DNA of 64,000 nucleotides. Source: CABZJG01 sp902512685 (GTDB taxonomy: Bacteria > Pseudomonadota > Alphaproteobacteria > Rhodobacterales > Rhodobacteraceae). Location of the stretch: NCBI GenBank assembly GCA_051201605.1, contig CP179201.1, positions 2,790,001 through 2,854,000 on the forward strand, read 5' to 3'. Below the pieces are notes generated by a model. It was not told where the DNA came from, ran no database searches, and saw nothing but the letters and a program-made list of their open reading frames with translations. How positions within the stretch are numbered: the stretch's first letter is position 1; each line of letters begins with the position of its first letter. The position numbers and the translations under genes are program-made. Below are positions 26,228 to 35,895 of the stretch, piece after piece.

Positions 26228-26611
26228 ATGCCTGAAGCTGTTCATACTCACTGGCCGAAGCCGCCATCAGCCTGCTGCGCTTCCCATCTGCACCAGCCGC
26301 CTGCGCATGCGCGCTTATGCGTTGCCGGACTTGTAATTCTGCGCCAGCGGCCGGGCACCGCCAAGGGGGTTATTTTTATCACGCTTGAAGATGAAACCGG
26401 AACCGTGAATATTGTGGTTTGGCGTAAGATTTTTGAACGCTATCGGCGGGCGGTGATTTCTGCGCGGCTGATGCGGGTGACCGGCCGATTGCAGCGCGCA
26501 GATGGTGTCACACATGTGATTGCTGAAAAAATCGAAGATATATCCCCTCTACTTGATCAATTATTGGCTCCGGTTGAAAAAAAGATAGGCAACAGCGTTG
26601 CAGGCACATAA
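26228..26611 (+). pseudogene. dnaE2: Remnant of error-prone DNA polymerase DnaE2 (C-terminal OB-fold), behind a LexA box
   Basis: Residues ~32-115 (VAGLVILRQRPGTAKGV, ITLEDETGTVNIVVWRKIFE, RLMRVTGRLQRADGVTHVIA) match the C-terminal OB domain of DnaE2, normally at about residue 950 of a ~1100-residue polymerase. Everything before it is missing, and the first ~30 residues (MPEAVHTHWPKPPSACCASH) do not resemble DnaE2. The open frame of 127 codons is intact and starts immediately after an SOS box. The likeliest history is a deletion that fused the promoter of an imuA-imuB-dnaE2 operon to the tail of its last gene. It could still make a small damage-induced OB protein; it is called a pseudogene because the polymerase is gone. 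Confidence 0.8.
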
Positions 26612-26640
26612 ATAAGGTATATTGATTTAAGGAATATAAA

Positions 26641-27156
26641 ATGCACCGCGTTGCTGCCCCAATTATAATAGCACTTAGCCCTATCCTATTTTCAGCCTGC
26701 GTGCTCAGTACGCCAACGCTGGGAGTAAATATATATGCCCCAGAACTGGAAAAAGAAGTCTGCCGAGCCAAAATTTCCCAACCCGCAATCTATGAAACGG
26801 TAACTGAAAAAAAGCTCATTGCGCCGCCAAAATTGAGCCCGTCAGGCCGTCAGATCGCCCTCGCTACATATCAAAACCAAACTATTTACCGAGTTATACG
26901 CGAGCACGCTATAAGGTGGTTTGATACGCCCTGCAAAGATGAAATAAACGCCGATTTGATCGCCAGTTTACAACGGGCCTTGGCTGCACGCGGCTATTTC
27001 AATGGAAAACTCACGGCGATAATGGATCACGACACCAAAGTGGCCCTGCGCCGTTATCAGTCAGAAAATGGATTAGACAGCGCCATTTTAGCCCGTCAAA
27101 CCACCAATACCCTCGGCCTTCTACCGGTGCCACGTCAAACTGTTGAAGGCAGCTAA
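26641..27156 (+). CDS. Putative lipoprotein with peptidoglycan-binding domain
   Basis: A 171-residue exported protein. The N-terminal signal ends in ILFSAC, a somewhat loose lipobox, so Cys20 may be lipidated. Residues ~100-160 form a PG_binding_1 repeat (INADLIASLQRALAARGYF and VALRRYQSENGLD). It probably anchors at the outer membrane and touches the cell wall. It lies 29 bases after the DnaE2 remnant and may be read from the same SOS promoter. A strong hairpin follows directly. Confidence 0.8.
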   Translation: MHRVAAPIIIALSPILFSACVLSTPTLGVNIYAPELEKEVCRAKISQPAIYETVTEKKLIAPPKLSPSGRQIALATYQNQTIYRVIREHAIRWFDTPCKDEINADLIASLQRALAARGYFNGKLTAIMDHDTKVALRRYQSENGLDSAILARQTTNTLGLLPVPRQTVEGS

Positions 27157-27179
27157 AAGCCCGCTAAAAAGCGGGCTTT
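27156..27179. terminator. Bidirectional terminator between the lipoprotein and degP
   Basis: AAAGCCCGC-TAAAAA-GCGGGCTTT is a perfect nine-base-pair stem with A-runs on one side and T on the other. It lies between two convergent genes, so it can end transcription from both strands. Confidence 0.85.
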
Positions 27180-27197
27180 CGCAAACAGGTTTTTCAA

Positions 27198-28691
27198 TTA
27201 CTCGAGGTTTAGAACCACAAAGCGCGGTTGGCCTTCGCGCCGTGCCAAGACCAGAATTGACTGCCGTCCTGACTCTTTGGTGCTGGCCAATTGTTCGGCA
27301 AACTCAGCAACGCTGCCGACACTTTTCTGCCCTGCATCGGTGATGATATCACCAGCGCGCAGACCTTTTTGATAGGCATCTGAGGCTTCATCAACACTGT
27401 GTACAAACAGCCCAACAGCGCTTTCATCAAGACCCTTTTCTTCGCGCAATTTAGGATCAATATCCATCAGCCCTATACCCATGAATGTACTCACTTCGGG
27501 CTCTTGCGGCGGCTGACTACCAAGGCCTCCACTGCGCGCCAACTCATCAAGGGAGGGCCGCTGACCAAGGGCCACCTGAAGGGTTTTACGCTTGCCATCC
27601 CGCAGCACCACAACATTGACGGTTTTGCCCACAGGTGCTTTGCCGACCACGCGGACCAATTCGCCCGAATTTGCCACCTTGATACCATCAAACATCACAA
27701 TCACATCCGTAGCCTGAAGCCCGCCCTCACCAGCTGGTCCACCCGCAGCCACATCCTGCACGATGGCGCCGCTTGGATCGTCAAGTCCCAGAGCTTCCGC
27801 AATATCTTCTGTCACATTGCCGATCGTAACGCCCAGCCAACCGCGGCGCACTTCGCCAAACTCACGCAGTTGTGCCACCACGGGGGCAACCACATTTGAC
27901 GACATGGAAAACCCGATCCCGATCGACCCACCGTTGGGTGATAATATCGCCGTATTTACCCCGATAACTTCGCCGTCCATACTGAACAATGGTCCGCCAG
28001 AATTGCCGCGGTTGATCGCCGCATCGGTCTGGATATAATCATCGTAGTAGCCCGAAAGCTCACGGTTGCGTGCGGAAATGATCCCGGCCGAAACAGAAAA
28101 ACCCTGCCCCAGCGGATTGCCGATCGCCATGACCCAATCACCCACACGGGCAATATCGCTATTGCCAAAGCTCACATATCCAAGCGCAACATCGGTGTCG
28201 ACTTTTAGCAGCGCAATATCAATATTCTTATCAACCCCGATGATTTTTGCAGCCCGTTCACTGCCATCAGAGAATTCAACCATGATCTCGTCCGCACCTT
28301 CGATCACGTGATTATTTGTGACCATAAAGCCGTCTTCGGAAATAATGAAACCGGAGCCTAAGGCAGAGGCCCTGCGAGGCGGTGCGCCATTAGGATTGCG
28401 TTCTTGAAAATCGCGAAACAGATCTTCAAACGGGCTGCCTTCGGGCACAATGCCGCGAGGGGCAATTTTTGTATCAATTTTAGTGGTGGTGGTAATATTC
28501 ACCACAGCCGGGCTTGTAACTTCAACCAAATCAGCAAAGCTTTCCGGCGCGCTGCGGGCAAACGCTGGCAGATTTTGCACCAGTAAAAATAATAATGCCA
28601 TCGCCCCGAAAGATACGCTGCGGATTAAAATCCAAGCCTGCATATTAATTGTGGGGGCATAAGCCTTCGATCTCTGACGCGTTACAAACAT
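27198..28691 (-). CDS. degP: DegP/HtrA-type periplasmic serine protease (Do family)
   Basis: A ~497-residue envelope protease/chaperone. A basic N-terminus and one hydrophobic segment (~22-47) act as signal or anchor. The trypsin-like domain has His128 (TNNHVIEG), Asp158 (NIDIALL) and Ser231 (RGNSGGPL). Two PDZ domains follow (~270-360 and ~400-480). It degrades misfolded periplasmic proteins under stress. GGAG lies nine bases before the ATG at 28691; an ATG at 28697 is also possible. It is close to the hflKC genes, which also serve membrane protein quality control. Confidence 0.93.
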   Translation of the reverse strand: MFVTRQRSKAYAPTINMQAWILIRSVSFGAMALLFLLVQNLPAFARSAPESFADLVEVTSPAVVNITTTTKIDTKIAPRGIVPEGSPFEDLFRDFQERNPNGAPPRRASALGSGFIISEDGFMVTNNHVIEGADEIMVEFSDGSERAAKIIGVDKNIDIALLKVDTDVALGYVSFGNSDIARVGDWVMAIGNPLGQGFSVSAGIISARNRELSGYYDDYIQTDAAINRGNSGGPLFSMDGEVIGVNTAILSPNGGSIGIGFSMSSNVVAPVVAQLREFGEVRRGWLGVTIGNVTEDIAEALGLDDPSGAIVQDVAAGGPAGEGGLQATDVIVMFDGIKVANSGELVRVVGKAPVGKTVNVVVLRDGKRKTLQVALGQRPSLDELARSGGLGSQPPQEPEVSTFMGIGLMDIDPKLREEKGLDESAVGLFVHSVDEASDAYQKGLRAGDIITDAGQKSVGSVAEFAEQLASTKESGRQSILVLARREGQPRFVVLNLE

Positions 28692-28828
28692 GTTCATCAA
28701 CTCCTGTCATTGCAAATGGCATTAAACGCCGGATGAATGTTCTTTTTATCTAGGGCCGCGATCATCAATCGGCAATAGCAAGAAAAGACACCTAAGAACT
28801 TGTGATCACGCGTGAGATGAAGGCGTGT

Positions 28829-29023
28829 TTAAAAAAATGCCCTTACGGCCCATAACAACATTGCCCCAGCCAGAGCGGTGCATAAGCCAAAGATGCGGCG
28901 TGTCGAATAAGGCATTGATTTAAGCTGATCTAGCAGCTGTTCAATGATCTGAGGGGCCAGTCCATAAACCAGCCCCTCGATCAGCAAAACAAGGCCTAGA
29001 CCCCAAAGAAACGCTTCAATCAT
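28829..29023 (-). CDS. DUF2065 small membrane protein (YjeT-like)
   Basis: A 64-residue protein with two hydrophobic helices (LWGLGLVLLIEGLVYGLAP and FGLCTALAGAMLLWAV) joined by a short charged loop. It matches the DUF2065 family, whose genes commonly sit next to hflC, as here. Its start overlaps the hflC stop (ATGA), so it is coupled to it. Function unknown. Confidence 0.88.
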   Translation of the reverse strand: MIEAFLWGLGLVLLIEGLVYGLAPQIIEQLLDQLKSMPYSTRRIFGLCTALAGAMLLWAVRAFF

Positions 29024-29892
29024 TTACCGCCCGAATCAGATTTCAGATAGTTGAAAAACTCTGAATCCGGCGACATGACCATACTCGTGCCTTGGCCCCG
29101 CAAAGCGGAGCGATAGGCCGCCAGCGAGCGGTAAAACTCGAAAAACTCAGGATCGGCCCCAAAGGCTTTGGCAAAGATGTTATTGCGTTCAGCATCAGCC
29201 TGACCACGCGCGATTTCAGATTCGCGTTTGGCTTCCGAGACAATCTCGACCTGCGTTCTATCCGCTGTCGCGCGAACCCGCTGCGCCGCCTCGTTACCAC
29301 GCGCGATCTCATCTGCGGCCTCGCGTTCACGTTCGGCGCGCATCCGCGCAAAAGTGGCATCCAGGTTGGCCCTTGGCAGATCTGTCCGCTTCAAACGCAC
29401 ATCAACAACCTCAAGCCCAATCGCACGGGCTTTTTCAATCGCCCCGTTGCGGATACGCAGCATGAGTGCCGCCCGATCCGAGCTTAGGATATCGTTTGAG
29501 CTCACCGAACCGAGCACTTCGCGCAGTTCGTTGATCAAAATACCATCCAAACGGGTTTCCGCGATTTGAATGCCGCCTGTCCCAACGGCTTCGCGGAATT
29601 TGTTGATATCAAAAATCCGATAGCGGGCAAAAGCATCAACAACCAGACGCCGATCATCAAGAGGCGTAACTTCAAGCGGGTCCACATCCCGGCTTAAGAT
29701 CCGGTCATCGTAAAAAACCACTTCTTGAATGAACGGGATTTTAAACGCTAATCCGGGGTCCTCCTTGATCGAAACCACACGGCCGAATTGGAGAACCAGC
29801 GCTTTGTTGCGTTCGTCGACAATGAACAGCGCTGACATGAGACCGATGATTAAAATCACCAGAGCGGGAATGAGAAAACCTATTCTACGCAT
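29020..29892 (-). CDS. hflC: HflC, SPFH-domain membrane protease regulator
   Basis: A 290-residue protein with one N-terminal membrane anchor (LIPALVILIIGLMSALFIV) and a periplasmic SPFH/band-7 domain. RADLPRANL-like RTDLPRANLDATFARMRAER leads into the long helix of the HflKC complex. HflK and HflC form a large cage around the FtsH protease and control its access to membrane substrates. The start overlaps the hflK stop by one base and the end overlaps the DUF2065 start. Confidence 0.95.
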   Translation of the reverse strand: MRRIGFLIPALVILIIGLMSALFIVDERNKALVLQFGRVVSIKEDPGLAFKIPFIQEVVFYDDRILSRDVDPLEVTPLDDRRLVVDAFARYRIFDINKFREAVGTGGIQIAETRLDGILINELREVLGSVSSNDILSSDRAALMLRIRNGAIEKARAIGLEVVDVRLKRTDLPRANLDATFARMRAEREREAADEIARGNEAAQRVRATADRTQVEIVSEAKRESEIARGQADAERNNIFAKAFGADPEFFEFYRSLAAYRSALRGQGTSMVMSPDSEFFNYLKSDSGGK

Positions 29893-31019
29893 TATTTATT
29901 CTCCTGCCGAAGTTGGTTCAGTGGCAGATAAGGCACAACGCCCTGACCGCTTGCTTGTTGGTCGATGATGACTTTATCAACGCTTCCCAAGACCTCTTCC
30001 ATAGTTTCAAGATAAAGCCGTTTACGTGTGACATCCGGAGCCTTCAGATATTCCGTCAAAACGGCCGAGAACCGGCTGGCTTCACCCGTTGCTTCGTTGA
30101 TCACGCGTGCGCGGTAACCTTCGGCCTCTTCCAGTACCTGAGCAGATTCGCCGCGCGCCTGCGCAAGCACCCGGTTGGCATAGGCATCCGCCTGTTTTTC
30201 AAGCCGATCGCGTTCCTGTTCGGCGGCCTGAACCGCACGGAAGGCATCAATCACCTGTTCTGGAGGATCAGCACGGTCAAAGTTAACCCGCACCACATTG
30301 ACGCCACTACTATAGCTATCGAGTGTTTTCTGGATCAGCTCTTTCAGGTTGATCGCAATTAATCCGCGATCCCGGTTCAAAATCGGCGCCAGATCGGACT
30401 GGGCGATAATTTCACGCATCGCAGATTCAGCCACCGCCCGGATGGTCATTTGCGGATCGCGAAGATTAAAGAGGTATTTGGCCGGATCATTGATATTCCA
30501 GACCACTTCAAAATCAATATCAACGATGTTTTCATCGCGGGTCAGCATCAGGCCAGCTTCGCTTCCACGACCGCCAACACCAATCCCTTCGTTTTGTTCG
30601 CGCGTGACTGGTAACACTTCATAAGTCATCAGCGGCCAAGGGGCAAAATTCAGACCAGGACTTCCGATGGACGAATATTTCCCTAGGAGAAGCTCGACTG
30701 ATTTTTCTTCCGGTTTGACAGTGTAAAAGCTACTAAAGGCCCAAAACACCACCAAGCCGGCTAAAATCAACAAATAGGCGCCGCGCCCAAAAGTTGGACC
30801 TTCACCCCGACCCCCATCGCCGCTACGGCCACCGCCGCCTTTTCCGCCCATCAGAACCCGAAGCTGATCTTGGCCTTTTTTCAGCATATCATCGATTTCA
30901 GGTGGCATTTGCAGGCCATCGTTTGCCGGCCGCCGTCCCCCGCCTTCATTTTTTTTAGGGCCGCGATCGTCGCCACCCTGTCCACCGCCGCCCCACGGGC
31001 CGCCTGAGTTTCCAGCCAT
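29892..31019 (-). CDS. hflK: HflK, SPFH-domain membrane protease regulator
   Basis: A 375-residue partner of HflC. It opens with a Gly-rich, charged cytoplasmic tail (GNSGGPWGGGGQGGDDRG) followed by a membrane helix at ~82-100 (YLLILAGLVVFWAFSSFY). The SPFH domain and the long coiled helix (VQAAEQERDRLEKQADAYAN, YRARVINEATGEASRFSAVL) follow. It is first in a tight hflK-hflC-DUF2065 operon. The 75 bases before it, after gor, hold its promoter. Confidence 0.95.
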   Translation of the reverse strand: MAGNSGGPWGGGGQGGDDRGPKKNEGGGRRPANDGLQMPPEIDDMLKKGQDQLRVLMGGKGGGGRSGDGGRGEGPTFGRGAYLLILAGLVVFWAFSSFYTVKPEEKSVELLLGKYSSIGSPGLNFAPWPLMTYEVLPVTREQNEGIGVGGRGSEAGLMLTRDENIVDIDFEVVWNINDPAKYLFNLRDPQMTIRAVAESAMREIIAQSDLAPILNRDRGLIAINLKELIQKTLDSYSSGVNVVRVNFDRADPPEQVIDAFRAVQAAEQERDRLEKQADAYANRVLAQARGESAQVLEEAEGYRARVINEATGEASRFSAVLTEYLKAPDVTRKRLYLETMEEVLGSVDKVIIDQQASGQGVVPYLPLNQLRQENK

Positions 31020-31094
31020 AAAATTTGTCCCTTTTTATCCGTCTCTTCGGTCTACTCTATGCTCCCCCTTAAACTGGGCAGCAAAATTCATTTT

Positions 31095-32453
31095 TCAAGC
31101 ACTGGCGCGCATTACACGCATCGTCACCAGTTCTTCTGCCATTGTCGGATGCACGGCCATCGTGCGATCAAAGTCGGCTTTGGTTGCGCCCATCTTCACC
31201 GCGATACCGGCCAATTGGATCATCTCGCCGGCTGCAGGGCCAACAATATGGCACCCTAGCACGCGGTCGGTGTCTTGTGACACAATCAATTTCATTAACA
31301 TTTTTTCGCTTTTACCCGCGAATCCAGAATGCATTGGCTTAAAGCTACTGGCATAGACATCAATTGGCTCTTGGGCCCGCGCCGCTTCCTCGGAAAGCCC
31401 GACAGTGCCCATTTCAGGCTGGGTAAATATTGCCGTTGGAATTAAATCATGGTCCGGCGCTATGGGATTATCCTTAAACACCGTCTCAACAAAGGCCATA
31501 GCTTCGCGGATCGCAACCGGGGTCAGGTTGGCACGGTTGGTCACATCGCCGATGGCATAAACCGACGGCAGCGAGGTTTGAGAAAATTCATCGACCAGTA
31601 TTTCGCCGGCAGCCCCTGTCTTAATGCCAATATCTTCCAGACCGAGACCTGCAGTATTTGGCGCGCGGCCTGTTGCATACATCACCTGATCAAAGCTGGC
31701 CGTATTGCCCCGCGCATCCGTGACCACCAAACCCGAGCCATTTTTTTCGATTCTGGCAACATCCGTGCCGCAGCGCAGATCAATGCCGCGCTCGATCATT
31801 GACGCTGCGATCAAATCGCGCGCTTCTCGATCAAATCCGCGCAAAATTTGCTCGCCTCGATAATATTGCGTGGTGGCGACCCCCAACCCGTTCATAATAC
31901 CGGCAAATTCGCTTGCAATATAACCGCCGCCGACAATTAGGAGCGACTTGGGCAGCTGCTTCAGACCGAACATCTCATTTGAAGTGATGCTATGCTCGAT
32001 GCCCGGCACATCAGGCCGTACCGGCCATCCGCCCGTTGCCACCAGAATATAGCGGGCGGTTTTGGTTTCGCCGGTGCTTAATTCAACCGTGTGTGGACCC
32101 GATAGCCGCGCTTTGCCATCAAAGCTGGTAACCCCGGAATTTGCCAAAAGCCCGCGGTATACATTTTCCAGCCGGTCAAGTTCCCCGTTCAAGCGGCCCC
32201 TGAAGGCAGGCCAGTTAAACGCCGAAGCCTCAACATCCCAGCCGTAGTTGGGCGCTTCGGCGAACACGCCGGAATACTCACTGGCATACACCATCAATTT
32301 TTTTGGCACACAGCCGCGAATAACACAGGTACCGCCATAGCGATCTTCTTCGGCCAATCCGACGGATAGGCCAGGCTCTTCCGCCGCCACCCGCGCGGCC
32401 CGAACACCGCCAGAGCCGCCTCCGATGACAAAAAGATCAAAATCAAACTTCAT
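31095..32453 (-). CDS. gor: Glutathione-disulfide reductase
   Basis: A ~452-residue FAD/NADPH enzyme that regenerates reduced glutathione. The N-terminal FAD motif is DLFVIGGGSGGVRAARVAA, and the redox disulfide is in GGTCVIRGCVPKKLMVYA. IVGGGYIASEFAGIMNGLG is the NADPH site, and the C-terminal VHPTMAEELVTM has the catalytic His-Glu pair. The start MKFDFDLF at 32453 has GAGG upstream and lies one base after the rpiA stop, so rpiA and gor are coupled. Both link to NADPH and pentose phosphate flux. Confidence 0.94.
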   Translation of the reverse strand: MKFDFDLFVIGGGSGGVRAARVAAEEPGLSVGLAEEDRYGGTCVIRGCVPKKLMVYASEYSGVFAEAPNYGWDVEASAFNWPAFRGRLNGELDRLENVYRGLLANSGVTSFDGKARLSGPHTVELSTGETKTARYILVATGGWPVRPDVPGIEHSITSNEMFGLKQLPKSLLIVGGGYIASEFAGIMNGLGVATTQYYRGEQILRGFDREARDLIAASMIERGIDLRCGTDVARIEKNGSGLVVTDARGNTASFDQVMYATGRAPNTAGLGLEDIGIKTGAAGEILVDEFSQTSLPSVYAIGDVTNRANLTPVAIREAMAFVETVFKDNPIAPDHDLIPTAIFTQPEMGTVGLSEEAARAQEPIDVYASSFKPMHSGFAGKSEKMLMKLIVSQDTDRVLGCHIVGPAAGEMIQLAGIAVKMGATKADFDRTMAVHPTMAEELVTMRVMRASA

Positions 32454-32454
32454 A

Positions 32455-33240
32455 TCAATCCTCAATATCAGAAAACAGATTATGCCCCTGAGCAGACATA
32501 TCTGAATTTTCTGTCACCCCGTTCACTAAATCGCGGGTTTCAACCCGGCCATCGGAATGACCGATAATAACCGATGAACAGATATCAATAAAAAGACCAT
32601 TTTCAACCACCCCGGGCAATTGATTAAGCGCAAGCGCGAGCGCTTTGGCATCGTTGATCACGCTCATATGCAAATCAAGTATATGATTGCCCTCATCTGT
32701 GACAAACAATCGGTCGCCTTCCATACGAGTGCTGATTTTTGCCTTAAGATAACCAAGCGCCTCAAGCATGCGTTCGATCGAAATGCGGGTAGAGTTCATC
32801 CCAAACGGGATAACTTCTACAGGCAATGGAAAAGCACCAAGTTGTGCCACTTCTTTGTCAGCATCTGCAATGACAATCATTCGGTCACTTGCCATTGCAA
32901 CAATTTTTTCTTGCAGCAGTGCACCGCCGCCGCCTTTGATGAGCGCAAATTCAGCATCAAACTCATCAGCGCCATCAATTGTCAGATCAAGCCAGCCAGC
33001 TTCATCAAGAGTTATAATCTCGATGCCTACTTTTTGCGCCAGATCCGCCGTCCGGGTTGAGGTGGGAACCGCTTGAATAAGCAGCCCTTCGTCGCGCGTC
33101 TTTTGCCCAAGGTGCTGCACCAGCCAAGCGGCTGTGCTACCTGTTCCAAGCCCAACCTTCATTCCGCTTTGCACTAGGCCAGCGGCCCGTTTTGCAGCAG
33201 AGAATTTAGCTTTGTCGGCAGCACTTAACGAGTCAAACAT
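32455..33240 (-). CDS. rpiA: Ribose-5-phosphate isomerase A
   Basis: A 261-residue pentose-phosphate enzyme. GLGTGSTAAWLVQHLG near residue 30 is the phosphate-binding loop. TIDGADEFDAEFALIKGGGGALLQEKIVA contains the catalytic Asp and Lys residues typical of RpiA, and SDRMIVIADADKEV follows. The length is slightly above the ~220-230 of E. coli RpiA because of a C-terminal extension (RDLVNGVTENSDMSAQGHNL). GGAGG precedes the ATG. The divergent neighbour is sdaA. Confidence 0.95.
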   Translation of the reverse strand: MFDSLSAADKAKFSAAKRAAGLVQSGMKVGLGTGSTAAWLVQHLGQKTRDEGLLIQAVPTSTRTADLAQKVGIEIITLDEAGWLDLTIDGADEFDAEFALIKGGGGALLQEKIVAMASDRMIVIADADKEVAQLGAFPLPVEVIPFGMNSTRISIERMLEALGYLKAKISTRMEGDRLFVTDEGNHILDLHMSVINDAKALALALNQLPGVVENGLFIDICSSVIIGHSDGRVETRDLVNGVTENSDMSAQGHNLFSDIED

Positions 33241-33509
33241 AGAACACCTCCATTGGGATTACTGCGCTTATAGGCAACATTGAAACGATGTGCGAGCGTG
33301 ATTTGCGCAAAACCCAAACACATCAGCAACCGCGGTAAATTTAAGATGACCTGTTTGCCATAACAACTGTCGCTTTTTGAGTGTTTCGGCAGCCTTGCCT
33401 CACTTATGTAAGGGCCATGAACGATATGATTTTTGTCGCGTCAATGCTGTTTGACGCTATGATGAAGCAGGTCACCGTGAGTGCGCGGGCTAAATAAGGA
33501 TCGCATTAG

Positions 33510-34883
33510 ATGTTTTTGTCGGTGTTTGACATGTTCAAAGTTGGCATTGGCCCGTCGTCTTCGCATACGATGGGGCCGATGGTGGCGGCTGCCCGGTTTT
33601 TGGACGTGCTGCGCGGCTCGCCCTTTGCTGCGGCCGGACTGCAAGCCAGTCTGCACGGCTCGCTTGCGTTTACCGGCGTTGGCCATGCAACCGATCGCGC
33701 CACAATCTTGGGGCTGGCAGGATTTGAACCCGATAGCTACGATCATGACAAAGCAGAAGCGGCTCTAGCCGATATTCGCAGCACGCACTCTGTTGCGCCG
33801 CCCGGTCTGCCGCGGCTTGTGTTTGATCCAAAAAATGATCTGCAATTTGATTTTGGGCCCAATTTACCCGGTCATCCAAACGGCATGATTCTGAAAGCCA
33901 CCGATGCGCAGGGCGATGTAATCCTGCAAGAGACCTATTATTCGGTCGGCGGCGGCTTTGTGATGACCGAAGCCGAACTGGCCGAAGACGGGTCCGAAAA
34001 CACAGCGGCCGACGTGCCGTATCCCTTTACAACCGCGGCTGACATGCTTCGGATGGCCGAAACTTCAGGTAAAACCATCGCCCAATTAAAACACGCAAAT
34101 GAAATTGCCTGCGCCGGTCAAGATGAAGTGCGCAGCGGGGTCGCCCGCCTTTGGCAGGTCATGTCCGATTGTATCGATCGCGGTCTTGCCCACGATGGTA
34201 TTCTGCCCGGCGGACTGCAGGTCAAACGCAGGGCCAAAGGCATTCATGATGCCTTAATGGCTGAGCGCGGTATGAACCTTGCACCGCCGCATACAATCAA
34301 TGACTGGATGAGCGTTTATGCCATGGCCGTAAACGAGGAAAACGCAGCCGGAGGGCAGGTTGTCACTGCGCCGACCAATGGCGCCGCCGGCGTCGTGCCA
34401 GCCGTCATACGATATTATCTTGATCACGTTCCCGGCGCACAGAAATCACGCGTCGAAGACTTTTTGCTCACCGCTGCGGCAATTGGCGGCTTGGTAAAAT
34501 TCAACGCCTCAATCAGCGGCGCTGAGGCCGGCTGTCAGGCCGAGGTTGGCAGCGCCAGCGCTATGGCTGCTGCGGGGCTATGCGCGGTTTTAGGCGGCAG
34601 TCCGGAACAAGTAGAAAATGCGGCAGAAATCGCCCTTGAGCATCATCTGGGCATGACTTGTGATCCGGTCAAAGGGCTGGTTCAGGTGCCCTGTATTGAG
34701 CGCAACGGTCTGGGCGCCATCAAAGCCATCTCTGCCGCTAGCCTCGCGCTGCGCGGCGATGGAACCCATCTTGTTCCGCTTGATGCGTGCATCGAAACCA
34801 TGCGCCAAACCGGGCTGGATATGAGCGAACGCTATAAAGAAACATCGCTGGGCGGATTGGCGGTCAATATCCCAAATTGTTAG
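33510..34883 (+). CDS. sdaA: L-serine ammonia-lyase, iron-sulfur type
   Basis: A 457-residue single-chain L-serine deaminase giving pyruvate and ammonia. The beta domain starts with FDMFKVGIGPSSSHTMGPMV, and the alpha domain has GVVPAVIRYY, ISGAEAGCQAEVGSASAMAA and LGMTCDPVKGLVQVPCIERN, which supply the cysteines for the [4Fe-4S] cluster. Length and order match the bacterial SdaA. The 269-base gap upstream is shared with rpiA. Confidence 0.95.
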   Translation: MFLSVFDMFKVGIGPSSSHTMGPMVAAARFLDVLRGSPFAAAGLQASLHGSLAFTGVGHATDRATILGLAGFEPDSYDHDKAEAALADIRSTHSVAPPGLPRLVFDPKNDLQFDFGPNLPGHPNGMILKATDAQGDVILQETYYSVGGGFVMTEAELAEDGSENTAADVPYPFTTAADMLRMAETSGKTIAQLKHANEIACAGQDEVRSGVARLWQVMSDCIDRGLAHDGILPGGLQVKRRAKGIHDALMAERGMNLAPPHTINDWMSVYAMAVNEENAAGGQVVTAPTNGAAGVVPAVIRYYLDHVPGAQKSRVEDFLLTAAAIGGLVKFNASISGAEAGCQAEVGSASAMAAAGLCAVLGGSPEQVENAAEIALEHHLGMTCDPVKGLVQVPCIERNGLGAIKAISAASLALRGDGTHLVPLDACIETMRQTGLDMSERYKETSLGGLAVNIPNC

Positions 34884-34905
34884 ACTGTGGTTTTGAAGGC
34901 CTGGA

Positions 34906-35880
34906 GTGTCGGTTTCGAAACAGATTGTGGGACAAAACAAAGATCAACTTCGCCGCATGAACAGTTCTTCACCCTCTGCTGCTGACCCCAACACCGATCG
35001 GGTGGTCTTGGGCGTTGGTCTGATGATCACCTTTTGCGTTGTCGCACCACTTTTGGACGTCGCCTCAAAACTGGCCGCAGATAAAATTCCAGTTGCCGAA
35101 ATCACAACAAGTCGGTTTGTTCTTCAAGCTGTGTTGATGGCGCCGATGATCAGCTTGCTTGGCCACAGGTTTACCATGGATCAGCGCTTGATCTGGCCCA
35201 TGACACTGCGTGCTCTTTTATTAATCGCATCAACCTATTGTTTCGTAGCAGCCATTTCAGTGATGCCAATTGCTGATGCTTTGGCAATTGTCTTTGTTGA
35301 ACCCTTTATTTTGCTTGTGCTGGGCAAATGGCTTTTAAAGGAACAGATCGGACCGCGCCGGTTGGGCGCCGCAGTGGTCGGTTTTGCAGGTGTGGTACTG
35401 GTTATTCAGCCCAGCTTTGCCGCCTTTGGGGCCTATGCGCTCTTTCCACTGGCAACTGCCGTTGGGTTTGCGGGATATATGCTTAGCACACGTACTATTT
35501 CACGCCATATTCATCCCGTTCCGATGCAATTTCACACCGCGCTTATAGGCTCGCTCTTGTGCGTGCCGGTAATGATCTGGGGGCATTTCGGAGCGATCGC
35601 TGGCTTGGATCCGGTTCGGCCGCATGGTATTTATTGGCTCTGGCTTTTGGGGGTAGGGCTCTTTGCGACTATCTCACATCTGCTCATGACCTTTGCACTG
35701 CGCTTTGCCCCCTCCACAACGCTGGCACCGCTGCACTATCTTGAAATTGTCATTGCGGTGTTTTTTGGCTATGTTGTTTTTGCGGATTTTCCGAATAAAA
35801 TGGCTCTTTTTGGCATGATTATCATCATCGGGTGCGGGTTTTATATATTTCTGCGCGAGCAAAAAATGGCGCAAATGTGA
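34906..35880 (+). CDS. EamA/DMT-superfamily transporter
   Basis: A 324-residue inner-membrane protein with ten predicted helices in two EamA halves (VAEITTSRFVLQAVLMAPMI early; GVGLFATISHLLMTFALRFA then TLAPLHYLEIVIAVFFGYVV late). DMT proteins of this type export small metabolites or amino acids. A GTG at 34906 has GAAGG six bases upstream, and an ATG at 34957 is the alternative. It begins 22 bases after sdaA and may share its transcript. The next gene is a diverged copy of it, so the two look like an old tandem duplication. Substrate unknown. Confidence 0.88.
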   Translation: MSVSKQIVGQNKDQLRRMNSSSPSAADPNTDRVVLGVGLMITFCVVAPLLDVASKLAADKIPVAEITTSRFVLQAVLMAPMISLLGHRFTMDQRLIWPMTLRALLLIASTYCFVAAISVMPIADALAIVFVEPFILLVLGKWLLKEQIGPRRLGAAVVGFAGVVLVIQPSFAAFGAYALFPLATAVGFAGYMLSTRTISRHIHPVPMQFHTALIGSLLCVPVMIWGHFGAIAGLDPVRPHGIYWLWLLGVGLFATISHLLMTFALRFAPSTTLAPLHYLEIVIAVFFGYVVFADFPNKMALFGMIIIIGCGFYIFLREQKMAQM

Positions 35881-35895
35881 TTTATCACCTTCCTG

